NCBI GenBank assembly: GCA_946481445.1
Contig: CAMLOA010000061.1
Location: 1-8,412 of the forward strand
Direction: 5' to 3'
Length of the DNA stretch: 8,412 nucleotides
From: an uncultured Devosia sp.
GTDB lineage: Bacteria; Pseudomonadota; Alphaproteobacteria; Rhizobiales; Devosiaceae
The notes below the pieces were generated by a model. That model had not been told where the DNA came from, searched no databases, and was given only the letters and a program-made list of their open reading frames with translations. Both the position numbers and the translations under genes were made by a program. Within the stretch, counting starts at the first letter, position 1, and each line of letters begins with the position of its first letter. Shown here piece by piece: positions 1-7,300 of this stretch.

Positions 1-1
1 C

Positions 2-592
2 GTGCCGCTTGGCCACCGCGTCGCCGAGCATTTCGACGAGAACTGGGTGCTCGACAGGCACTACGAGGGCAACGAGATGTTCCGGCCTTCGGGCACAACG
101 CCAGGGCACTGGCTGGAATGGTCCCGGCTGCTCTACCAGCTCTGGGTCCTGGGTGAAAAGCGCCACAGCTGGATGACCAGCGCCGCACGCGAGCTCTTTC
201 ACCAGTCCGTCGAACTGGGCTGGGACAAGGTGCATGGCGGGTTCTTCTACACGCTCGACTGGGACAATCGCCCGCTGTTGCGCGAAAAGCTGTGGTGGCC
301 GGTGGCCGAGGCTATCGGTGCGGCAGCGTATATCTCGACTTTCGACACGCACGACTATTTCCAGGCCTGGTATCGCAGGCTTTGGGACTATGCCGAAAAC
401 CACGTGATCGACCACGAGCGCGGCGGCTGGTTCAGCGAACTCAAGGAAGACCTGACCCCGACATCGCGGCTGTTCGTGGGCAAGCCGGACATCTACCACG
501 CGCTGCAGGCATGCCTCATTCCGCTCTATCCCACGACGGGGAGCCTCACCAAGGCGATCATCGAGGCGGACCACACCATCAAGCACGCATAG
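2..592 (+). CDS. AGE-family (N-acylglucosamine 2-epimerase / aldose-ketose isomerase) protein, C-terminal part
   Basis: This reading frame is open at the left edge and ends at TAG 590-592; the GTG at position 2 is just the first codon seen, not a supported start. The 196 visible residues are about half of a family protein, which usually has 390-420 residues and folds as an (alpha/alpha)6 barrel. Family hallmarks are present: a PGHWLEW motif (visible residues 34-40), whose His36 and Glu39 match the catalytic His/Glu pair of AGE and YihS enzymes; KLWWPVAEA (96-104); GGWF; and GKPDIYHALQA near the end, whose His166 matches the second catalytic His. The roughly 130-residue distance between the two His agrees with the family. 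The enzyme is probably cytoplasmic and epimerises or isomerises a sugar such as N-acetylglucosamine, mannose or a disaccharide. The substrate cannot be told from this half. nadC follows after 82 bases and need not be functionally linked. Confidence 0.88.
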   Translation: MPLGHRVAEHFDENWVLDRHYEGNEMFRPSGTTPGHWLEWSRLLYQLWVLGEKRHSWMTSAARELFHQSVELGWDKVHGGFFYTLDWDNRPLLREKLWWPVAEAIGAAAYISTFDTHDYFQAWYRRLWDYAENHVIDHERGGWFSELKEDLTPTSRLFVGKPDIYHALQACLIPLYPTTGSLTKAIIEADHTIKHA

Positions 593-606
593 CCGCGGCC
601 ATTCGC

Positions 607-624
607 CAAGCCCTTGCAGGCTTG
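607..624 (+). repeat. Small inverted repeat between the AGE-family gene and nadC
   Basis: CAAGCC (607-612) and GGCTTG (619-624) form a perfect 6-bp stem with a 6-base loop, 15 bases after the epimerase stop codon. No T-run follows, so it is not a standard intrinsic terminator. It could be a weak attenuator or 3'-end stabiliser, or chance in GC-rich sequence. The rest of this 82-bp gap shows no convincing promoter. Confidence 0.25.
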
Positions 625-674
625 CCCTGAACTGGCGGCGCGCGTACATCAGCGGCAGCTTGATGAGGCCAGAG

Positions 675-1544
675 ATGACCGCGACCCGCCTGCCCGCCCA
701 ACTCCCACGCCTGCTGGTAGACCGCGCCGTCTCGGCAGCCCTCGAGGAAGACCTCGGCCTGGCGGGAGACCTGACCAGCCAGGCGACGCTGGCTCCCGAC
801 GCGCTGGCCACGGCGAGCATGTCGGCGCGTGAAGCGGGCGTGGTGGCGGGACTTGATCTTGCGGCGGCGGCGTTTCGCCTGGTCGGCGAAGGCGTGCACT
901 TCACGCCCAGGGTTGCCGACGGCGACCGAATCGAGGCCGGAATGGTCGTTGCGACCGTAAGCGGACCGGCCCGGCTGGTGATGTCGGCGGAGCGCGTTGC
1001 GCTCAACTTCGTCAACCATCTCAGCGGGATCGCCACGCTCACGCGGCAGTTTGCCGATGCCGTGGCAGGGACCGGCGCGCAGATCTGCGACACGCGCAAG
1101 ACCACCCCCGGCCTGCGGGCATTCCAGAAATATGCGGTGCGATGCGGCGGCGGCGCCAATCACCGCTATTCGCTGGACGACGCCATCCTCATCAAGGACA
1201 ACCACATTGCCGTGGCCGGAGGCGTCGGCGCGGCCTACAAGGCGGCGGCGGCCTTTGCCGGGCACCTGGTGGCCATCGAGATCGAGGTGACGTCCCTGGC
1301 GGAACTGGAAGAGGCGCTGGCCGCAGGAGCCCGCATCGTGCTGCTGGACAATATGGACAACGACATGCTGCGGCAGGCCGTGGCCCTCAATGCCGGGCGC
1401 GCGCGGCTGGAAGCATCGGGCGGGGTGAAGCTCGACCGCGTGCGGTCCATTGCCGAGACGGGCGTCGACTACATCTCCACAAGCCAGATCACGATGGCGG
1501 CCAGGCCCCTGGACCTCGGACTCGATGTCGAGATCGGGGCATAG
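675..1544 (+). CDS. nadC: Quinolinate phosphoribosyltransferase (decarboxylating), NadC
   Basis: NadC converts quinolinate and PRPP to nicotinate mononucleotide, CO2 and pyrophosphate, the step where de novo synthesis enters the NAD pathway; it acts in the cytoplasm as a dimer or higher oligomer. With this start the protein has 289 residues, normal for the family. Visible active-site motifs are ERVALNF, CDTRKTTPGLR (138-148, Arg/Lys that bind substrate phosphates and carboxylates), NHR (His163, Arg164), IKDNH (Lys174), EIEV (Glu204), LLDN (Asp225), a phosphate-binding EASGGV segment, and the C-terminal DYISTSQIT. ATG 675 is chosen because GAGG (665-668) lies 6 bases upstream. An in-frame ATG at 663 (4 more residues) is possible but has a weaker ribosome site. 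No nadA or nadB is in the window. cysQ starts one base after the stop codon, which indicates an operon. Function is near certain; the start is less so. Confidence 0.96.
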   Translation: MTATRLPAQLPRLLVDRAVSAALEEDLGLAGDLTSQATLAPDALATASMSAREAGVVAGLDLAAAAFRLVGEGVHFTPRVADGDRIEAGMVVATVSGPARLVMSAERVALNFVNHLSGIATLTRQFADAVAGTGAQICDTRKTTPGLRAFQKYAVRCGGGANHRYSLDDAILIKDNHIAVAGGVGAAYKAAAAFAGHLVAIEIEVTSLAELEEALAAGARIVLLDNMDNDMLRQAVALNAGRARLEASGGVKLDRVRSIAETGVDYISTSQITMAARPLDLGLDVEIGA

Positions 1545-1545
1545 A

Positions 1546-2400
1546 ATGACGATGCCCGTCCCTCCGGTTGGGGCAAGTTTGCCCCGGCCAACAGAGCTGA
1601 CCAGGATCGCCCTCGACGCAGCCATAGCTGCGTCCAGGGTGATCCTCGACGTCTATTCGCGTCCCATCGCTGCGGTCACCAAGGCTGACGGCTCTCCCGT
1701 GACCGAGGCAGATGCAGCCGCCGAGGCGGTGATCCTCGAACACCTCAAGGGCACGGGGATCCCGGTCCTGGGCGAAGAAAGCGTCGCCGCCGGCGTGGTG
1801 CCAAAGCTCGGCGACCGGTACTTCGTGGTGGACCCGCTGGACGGCACCAAGGAATTCATCAAGCGCAACGGCGAGTTCACCGTCAATATCGCCCTGGTCG
1901 AGCATGGCGTGCCGGTCATGGGCATCGTGCTGGCGCCGGTGACCGGCGACGCCTTCATCGGGGACGCCAGCGGCGCCCGCTATTGCAGCACCCTCGAGGG
2001 GCTGGTTTCCGAGCAGCGCGACATTTCGGTCGTTTCCGCCCTGCCGCCGCGTATCGTGGCGAGCCGGTCCCATGGGCATGCGGCGCTGGCCGAACTGCGC
2101 AAGACCCTGGCCGTGCAATCGGACGTGTCGGTGGGCTCCTCGCTCAAATTCTGCCTGCTCGCGCGGGGCGATGCACAACTTTACCCGCGATTCACCCCGA
2201 CCTGCGAGTGGGACACAGCGGCCGGGCAGGCCGTGCTAGAAGCGGCGGGGGGTGCCGTGGTCACGCTGGACGGCCAGCCCATGCGCTACGGAAAGACCGA
2301 CCTGGGCTTTCTCAACCCCTACTTCGTCGCGGCCGCCAGCCTGGAGCTGGCACAGCGGGCCGCCGAGGAGATGCGCCGCATCCTGGCGGCGCTCGAATGA
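1546..2400 (+). CDS. cysQ: 3'(2'),5'-bisphosphate nucleotidase CysQ (inositol monophosphatase superfamily)
   Basis: CysQ hydrolyses 3'-phosphoadenosine 5'-phosphate (PAP) to AMP, removing the inhibitory by-product of sulfate assimilation and sulfotransfer. It is a Mg2+-dependent, Li+-sensitive phosphatase. The 284-residue product has the full family set: SPVTEAD near the N terminus, GEES (76-79, metal-binding Glu), DPLDGTKEF (96-104, the two Asp plus Gly-Thr of the lithium-sensitive phosphatase signature) and CEWDTAAGQA (Trp222, Asp223). The DGTKEF rather than DGTxNF form and the LGFLNPYF ending favour CysQ over SuhB-type inositol phosphatases. The open frame extends upstream into nadC, but homology begins after ATG 1546, one base past the nadC stop; a second ATG at 1552 is an alternative. 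The one-base spacing implies co-transcription and probably translational coupling with nadC. No sulfate-assimilation genes are adjacent. Membrane association is known for some homologues but is not visible here. Confidence 0.93.
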   Translation: MTMPVPPVGASLPRPTELTRIALDAAIAASRVILDVYSRPIAAVTKADGSPVTEADAAAEAVILEHLKGTGIPVLGEESVAAGVVPKLGDRYFVVDPLDGTKEFIKRNGEFTVNIALVEHGVPVMGIVLAPVTGDAFIGDASGARYCSTLEGLVSEQRDISVVSALPPRIVASRSHGHAALAELRKTLAVQSDVSVGSSLKFCLLARGDAQLYPRFTPTCEWDTAAGQAVLEAAGGAVVTLDGQPMRYGKTDLGFLNPYFVAAASLELAQRAAEEMRRILAALE

Positions 2401-2428
2401 GCCATGCAACAGGCTCTTAACTGATCTG

Positions 2429-2438
2429 CCCGATCGGG
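2429..2438. repeat. 10-bp perfect palindrome CCCGATCGGG
   Basis: A perfect 10-bp palindrome lies 28 bases after the cysQ stop codon and upstream of the padR regulatory region. It has no loop and no T-run, so it is not a terminator. It could be a binding site for a dimeric regulator, or chance. Confidence 0.2.
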
Positions 2439-2451
2439 GTGGCCGTAATAC

Positions 2452-2478
2452 TTGCGCAGTTCACGCCGGGCATATAGA
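2452..2478 (+). promoter_or_regulatory. Candidate promoter of the padR-efflux operon
   Basis: TTGCGC (2452-2457) resembles a -35 box and TATAGA (2473-2478) a -10 box, with a short 15-base spacer. The putative -10 overlaps the first copy of the CCGGCATAT-type repeat, where a repressor would block it. The spacer is below the usual 16-18, so this exact assignment is tentative. A promoter somewhere in 2401-2510 is likely, because padR has 122 bp of non-coding sequence in front of it and the genes after it have almost none. Confidence 0.35.
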
Positions 2479-2511
2479 GAACCGGCATATATCGGCCCGG
2501 CATATGCCCGG
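2467..2511. promoter_or_regulatory. Three direct repeats of a CCGGCATAT element at exact 15-bp spacing, candidate PadR operator
   Basis: CGGGCATAT (2467-2475), CCGGCATAT (2482-2490) and CCGGCATAT (2497-2505) begin exactly 15 bases apart; the first differs from the others at one base. The third sits in the perfect palindrome GGCATATGCC (2499-2508), and the second is a looser palindrome (CCG and CGG arms around CATATAT). The array ends two bases before the GGAG ribosome site of padR (2513-2516) and overlaps the likely promoter. PadR regulators commonly bind AT-cored inverted repeats in their own promoters, so autoregulation is the natural reading. That PadR is the protein that binds here is inference. 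Confidence 0.55.
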
Positions 2512-2522
2512 CGGAGTGTGCC

Positions 2523-3071
2523 ATGAACGTCAAGACCCTTTGCCTTTCGGTCCTCTATGACGGGGAAGCAACCGGATACGAAATCCGGCGGCTCTGCGTG
2601 GAAGGGGAGTGCAGCTATTTCATCGAGGCCAGCTTCGGCTCGATCTACCCTGCCCTGGCCAAGCTCGAGGACGAGGGGCTGGTGACCAGCCGCACCGAGC
2701 AGCAGGACGGCAAGCCGGCCAAGAAGGTCTATTCCATCACCGAAGCGGGCCGCGCCGCATTTGCCCAGCAGCTTTCCGAACCGCTGGGCGAAGACATGTT
2801 CCGCAGCCCGTTCCTGCTGTTCGCCCGCTTCGCGCATATCCTGCCGCGCGACCTGGTCGAAGCCAGGGCCAACGAATTTCTCGAGAAGAACATCCAATCC
2901 CATCGCAAGCTCGAAGATGCCATCGCCCAGCGCGACATCAGCCAGGCCGATGCATGGGTCATCAACTACGGTCGTGCAGTAATGGAGGTTGCCGAACGAC
3001 ACATGCGCACCCATATGCACGAACTGATCACTTTGGCGCGAGCCGAGCCGGCAAAAGACGCGGCTGAGTAA
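2523..3071 (+). CDS. PadR-family transcriptional regulator
   Basis: This is a cytoplasmic DNA-binding repressor, probably ligand-responsive, of 182 residues. The N-terminal winged helix spans about residues 1-78: the opening MNVKTLCLSVLYDGEATGYEI is typical of PadR, SFGSIYPALAKLEDEGLV (37-54) is the recognition-helix region, and KPAKKVYSITEAG (64-76) is the wing. Residues 90-175 are helix-rich and charged, as expected for the C-terminal dimerisation arm of the longer PadR class. GGAG (2513-2516), 6 bases before the ATG, supports the start. It is the first gene of an operon with the adaptor and pump genes that follow, and a repeat array lies in its promoter region. By analogy with PadR proteins such as LmrR, it probably represses the pump until a substrate-like compound binds. 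The ligand is unknown; the family assignment is secure. Confidence 0.93.
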   Translation: MNVKTLCLSVLYDGEATGYEIRRLCVEGECSYFIEASFGSIYPALAKLEDEGLVTSRTEQQDGKPAKKVYSITEAGRAAFAQQLSEPLGEDMFRSPFLLFARFAHILPRDLVEARANEFLEKNIQSHRKLEDAIAQRDISQADAWVINYGRAVMEVAERHMRTHMHELITLARAEPAKDAAE

Positions 3072-3086
3072 AGGGGCGAATTCTCT

Positions 3087-4355
3087 ATGCGTGCACTACT
3101 TTCCTATGGCCTCGCGCTGCTGCTCCTGCTCGGTGCAGGCGCATGGCTGGCGACCGGGACCCTCGTTGTCGGCGGCAGCGGCCCCGGCAATGGCGAAAAG
3201 CCCATCATCGCCGTGATCGAGGGCGAAGAGCATGGCCCCATCCAGACGGCCCTGTCGGAAGCCGGCGTGCTTGCCGAACATCCGCATCCCGAAGTCGACC
3301 CGGCCCTGACCATCGCCCAGCGCAATGACTTGCAGTCCGGCGCCAATGCGCCCCTGCCGACCGTGCGCACGGTGACCTACACCGCCGAGCCGATGCAGAT
3401 CGACGTGCCGCTGCGGGGCCGCACCCAGGCCAAGGCCACGGTGAGCTCGGTGGCCGAAACGCCCGGCATCGTCGACACGGTTCATGTGACCAAGGGCCAG
3501 TCGGTCGAGGTCGGTGACCTGCTGTGCACCCTGGACCAGGGTACGCGCGCCGCCGCCGTGGCGCAGGCCAAGGCGGCCCTGGAGCAGGCCAATGCCGGCC
3601 TGGTGCAGGCACAGCTCGCCTACGACACCAATGCCGAACTGCGCGCAAAGGGCCTGGCCGCCCCGAACACGGCCCAGTCCCTTGATGCCCAGCTGAGTGG
3701 CGCCAAGGCGGCGGTAACGTCTGCCCAGGCAGCCGTTGACAATGCCGAAGCCGAACTCGACCGCACCGAGATCACCGCCAAGGTGGCCGGTGTCGTGCAG
3801 GACCCGGTTGCCGTGGCCGGCTCGATGCTAGGCCAGGGCCAGCCCTGCGCAACCATCGTCCAGCTCAACCCCATGGTGTTCCTGGGCCAGGTCCCCGAAT
3901 CCCGGATCGGGCTGGCCCGCACCGGGCTCGAGGCCAAGATAACGACCGTGACCGGCCAGACCGTCGACGGCAAGGTGACCTTCATCTCCTCGGTGGCGGA
4001 CAATGCCACGCGCTCGTTCCCGGTCGAGATCGAATTCTCCAATGACAATGGCGCCATTCGCGACGGCATCACCGCCGAGGCCATCGTTACGCTCGGTACC
4101 GCGCCGGGCCACCTGATCCCGCAGTCGGTGCTGACGCTCGATGACGAGGGCACGCTGGGCGTGCGGACCGTCAACGACGGCGTGGTCGAATTCCACCCGA
4201 TCACCATTGTGAGCGACACGCGCGAAGGCGTCTGGGTCACCGGACTGCCGGTGCGCGTGGACATCATCACCGTGGGCCAGGAAAACGTCACGGCCGGCCA
4301 GGCCGTGGATGCGACTGCCGCCGAAGCTCCCACCGCCAGCGAAGAAAGCGTCTGA
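3087..4355 (+). CDS. RND efflux periplasmic adaptor subunit (membrane fusion protein)
   Basis: This adaptor links an RND inner-membrane pump to an outer-membrane channel and sits in the periplasm. It has 422 residues. Residues 5-28 form one hydrophobic N-terminal segment; there is no lipobox cysteine, so it looks like an uncleaved anchor or signal rather than a lipoprotein. Residues 119-150 are the first half of a lipoyl/barrel-sandwich domain (GIVDTVHVTKGQSVEVGDLL). Residues 154-228 are an Ala/Gln-rich alpha-helical hairpin, with Arg186 and Leu190 at the tip resembling the channel-docking RLS motif (its Ser is one position late, at 198). The second lipoyl half follows (TAKVAGVVQ), then a beta-barrel and membrane-proximal domain. 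Residues 29-90, between anchor and core, are an unusual acidic and Pro-rich segment. AAGGGG (3071-3076) at the end of padR is the probable ribosome site. The gene starts 15 bases after padR and stops 2 bases before the pump gene. Confidence 0.95.
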   Translation: MRALLSYGLALLLLLGAGAWLATGTLVVGGSGPGNGEKPIIAVIEGEEHGPIQTALSEAGVLAEHPHPEVDPALTIAQRNDLQSGANAPLPTVRTVTYTAEPMQIDVPLRGRTQAKATVSSVAETPGIVDTVHVTKGQSVEVGDLLCTLDQGTRAAAVAQAKAALEQANAGLVQAQLAYDTNAELRAKGLAAPNTAQSLDAQLSGAKAAVTSAQAAVDNAEAELDRTEITAKVAGVVQDPVAVAGSMLGQGQPCATIVQLNPMVFLGQVPESRIGLARTGLEAKITTVTGQTVDGKVTFISSVADNATRSFPVEIEFSNDNGAIRDGITAEAIVTLGTAPGHLIPQSVLTLDDEGTLGVRTVNDGVVEFHPITIVSDTREGVWVTGLPVRVDIITVGQENVTAGQAVDATAAEAPTASEESV

Positions 4356-4357
4356 TC

Positions 4358-7300
4358 ATGGTCGACTTCATCGTCAAAATCCTCAGGATGCCCCGTGTCG
4401 TCCTGACGATCATGGTCATCATGCTCGCGGCGGGTATCTCGGCCTATGTGTCGCTGCCCAAGGAGAGCTTCCCGGCCATTGACGTGCCGTATCTCTACGT
4501 ATCGATCAGCCAGACCGGCGTCTCCCCGCGAGACGCCGAGAATCTTTTGGCCAAGCCGGCCGAGGAAGAGCTGGCAACCCTGCCGGGATTGCAGAATATC
4601 AGCTCGACCTCGACCACCGGCCACGCCTCGGTGTTCCTGGAATTCGACATCAATACCGACAAGGATCAGGCGCTGGCCGATACCCGCGCCCGCATGGATG
4701 CGCTGAGGTCCAAGCTGCCGGACGAGGCCAATGACCCAGTCGTGGCCGAAATCGACCTGGTTGGCATGCCGATCATCTCGGTGGCCGTCTATGGCAGCGC
4801 TCCGGAAAAGGAACTGGTACGCCGCGCCGAGGACCTGCAGGATGCGCTGGAAGGCATTGCCGAGGTGCGCGAGGCCGTGCTCTCGGGCGCCCGTGACGAA
4901 ATCCTCGAAGTGCGGATCGACCTGCTGCGGCTGGAGGCCTATGGCCTGACGGCCAGCCAGCTCTTCGATGCACTGGCCAAGAACAATATGGTGGTGGCGG
5001 GCGGCACGCTCAATACCGGCCAGGGCTCGTTCAACATCGAAGTCCCCGGGCTCATCACCACCGCGCAGGACGTGTTCGAACTACCGCTCAAGACCGATGG
5101 CAACACCGTCGTGACCTTTGGTGACGTAGCGACCATTACCCGCACGCTGGCCGACGCGACCGACTATACGACGGTGAATGGCTCGCCCGCGCTGATCCTT
5201 GGTGTCAGCAAGAAGCTGGGCACCAATATCATCGACGTGTCCGACAAGGTCCGCGCGGCGACCGAAGAACTGGCCAAGGATTGGCCGGCCGGGGTGCATT
5301 ACAGCTTCTTCCTCGATCAGGCAGAGACGACGACATCGCTGTTCCGCTCGCTGGAAGCGGCCGTGCTGACGGCCGTGGCGCTGGTGCTCATCACCTGCGT
5401 GGCGACGCTGGGCGTGCGCCCGGCAATCATGATCGGCATGTCCATCCCGCTGTCATTCATGATGGCGTTCCTGGTGGCCCAGTCGCTGGGCATGACCATC
5501 AACATGATGGTGATGTTCGGGCTGGTGATCGCGGTGGGCGTGCTCGTGGACGACCCGGTGGTGGTCGTCGAATATGCCGAACGAAAGCTGCAGGAAGGGG
5601 TTTCCAAGAAGGAAGCTTTCATCCTGGCGGTGCGCAAGATGTTCGTGCCGGTGGTCGGCGCGACTGCGACCACGCTGGGTGCGTTCATCCCGCTACTGTT
5701 CTGGCCGGGCATTATCGGCAAGTTCATGAGCTACCTGCCGATGATCGTGATCATCGTCATGGTCGCCTCGCTGATCTCGGCGCTGATCTTCATGCCCGTG
5801 ATCGGCGCGGCCATCGCCTCGAGCCATGTCGACCCCAAGGCCAAGGAAGCGGCCGACGTTGTGATGTATGCCGACAAGTTCGACTCGCGCAAAGTGCGCG
5901 GGCTGACCGGCATCTATGTGCGGACCATGGAGAAGCTGCTGCACTGGCCGCTGCCGACGCTGGCCGTCGGCTTTGCCATCATCGTCGGCATTTTCGTCTA
6001 CTACGGTCAGAACCCGACCGGATCGGAGGCCTTCCCGGCATCCGAGCCCGAGTTCGCGACCGTGGCGGTGGTCGGGCGCGGCAATTATTCGCCCGAAGAA
6101 ATCCGCGACATGATGAGCGAGATCGGCGACGAGATCATGCAGGTCCAGGGCATCCAGGACGTGATCATGCAGTTCGGCTCGACGGGGGCGTTCGGCGCCA
6201 CTCCGCCCGACACGATCGGCAATTTCCAGCTGCAGCTCGTCAACTACAACAACCGGGTGAAGGCCGAAGAGATCTTCGCCGACATCCGCGAGCGGGTCGA
6301 CGGCTTTGCGGGCCTCGACGTGCAGGTGCTGGCTGCCGAGAACGGGCCGCCCGCTGGCAAGGACATCAACCTGCGCGTCGAAAGCACCAACTATGACGAC
6401 CTGGTACCGGTGGTGACGGCAATCCGCGACCATCTGGCAACCTGGCCGGAAGTGGTGGACCTGGAAGACGGGCGCCCCTCGCCGGGCATCGACTGGCAGA
6501 TCACCATCGACCGCAACGAGGCCGGCAAGTATGGCATCGGCGTGCGCGAACTGGCGCCCTATGTGCAGCTCGTCACTTCGGGCGTGAACCTGGGCACCTA
6601 TCGCGACGCACAGACCGGCGAGGAGCTGGACATCAAGGTCCGCCTGCCGGAAGACGAGCGGACCTTCGACGCACTCGACTCGATGCGCATCGCCACGCAA
6701 GCGGGCATGATCCCGGTGTCCAACTTCATCGAACGCACTGCCGTGCCGAAGGTGGCCAATATCTCGCGCCGCAATCAGGTGTACCAGATGCCGGTGGCGG
6801 CGGGCCTCACCAACCTGCCCGAGGGCGTGTTTGCCGCCGACAAGGTGGAAGAGCTGCAGGCCTGGATTGCCGAGCAGGACTTCCCCGAGACCGTATCGGT
6901 GGCGTTCGGCGGCGCGGAAGAACAGATGGGCGACGCCAATGCGTTCATCGCGCAGGCCATGGTGATGGCGCTGGTGCTGATCTCGTTCGTGCTGCTGCTC
7001 GAGTACAACAGCTTCTACCAGGTGTTCGTGACGCTGATGACGGTGGTCATGTCGGTGGCGGGCGTGCTCCTGGGCATGCTGGCGACGGGCATGAGCTTCT
7101 CGGCCATCATGACCGGTCTGGGCATCGTGGCGCTGGCGGGCATCGTGGTGAAGAACGGCATCGTGCTGATCGACACCTACAATGACTACAACCGCCACCA
7201 GGGTGTGGAGCCGGTCAAGGCGATGCTGCTCACCACCGCACAGCGCGTGCGGCCGGTGCTGCTGACCGCCTTCCTCACCGCGCTGGGCGTGATCCCGATG

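Noticed and set aside
1450..1545. An N-terminal extension of cysQ by 32 codons into nadC
   Set aside because: The extension would read out-of-frame nadC sequence and gives an Arg/Ser-rich peptide unlike CysQ; homology begins after ATG 1546.
579..1625. A 348-codon open frame on the - strand across nadC
   Set aside because: It lies opposite nadC with its intact catalytic motifs, has low-complexity Arg/Gly/His-rich composition, and spans the boundaries of both neighbouring genes.
2399..2416. GAGCC...GGCTC stem at the cysQ stop codon as a terminator
   Set aside because: Only a 5-bp stem with an 8-base loop, followed by TTAA rather than a T-run; too weak to call.
3620..4624. A 334-codon open frame on the - strand across the adaptor-pump junction
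   Set aside because: It covers the antisense of two well-supported genes, and its Ser/Thr/Val-rich composition mirrors their codon bias; no family pattern was seen.
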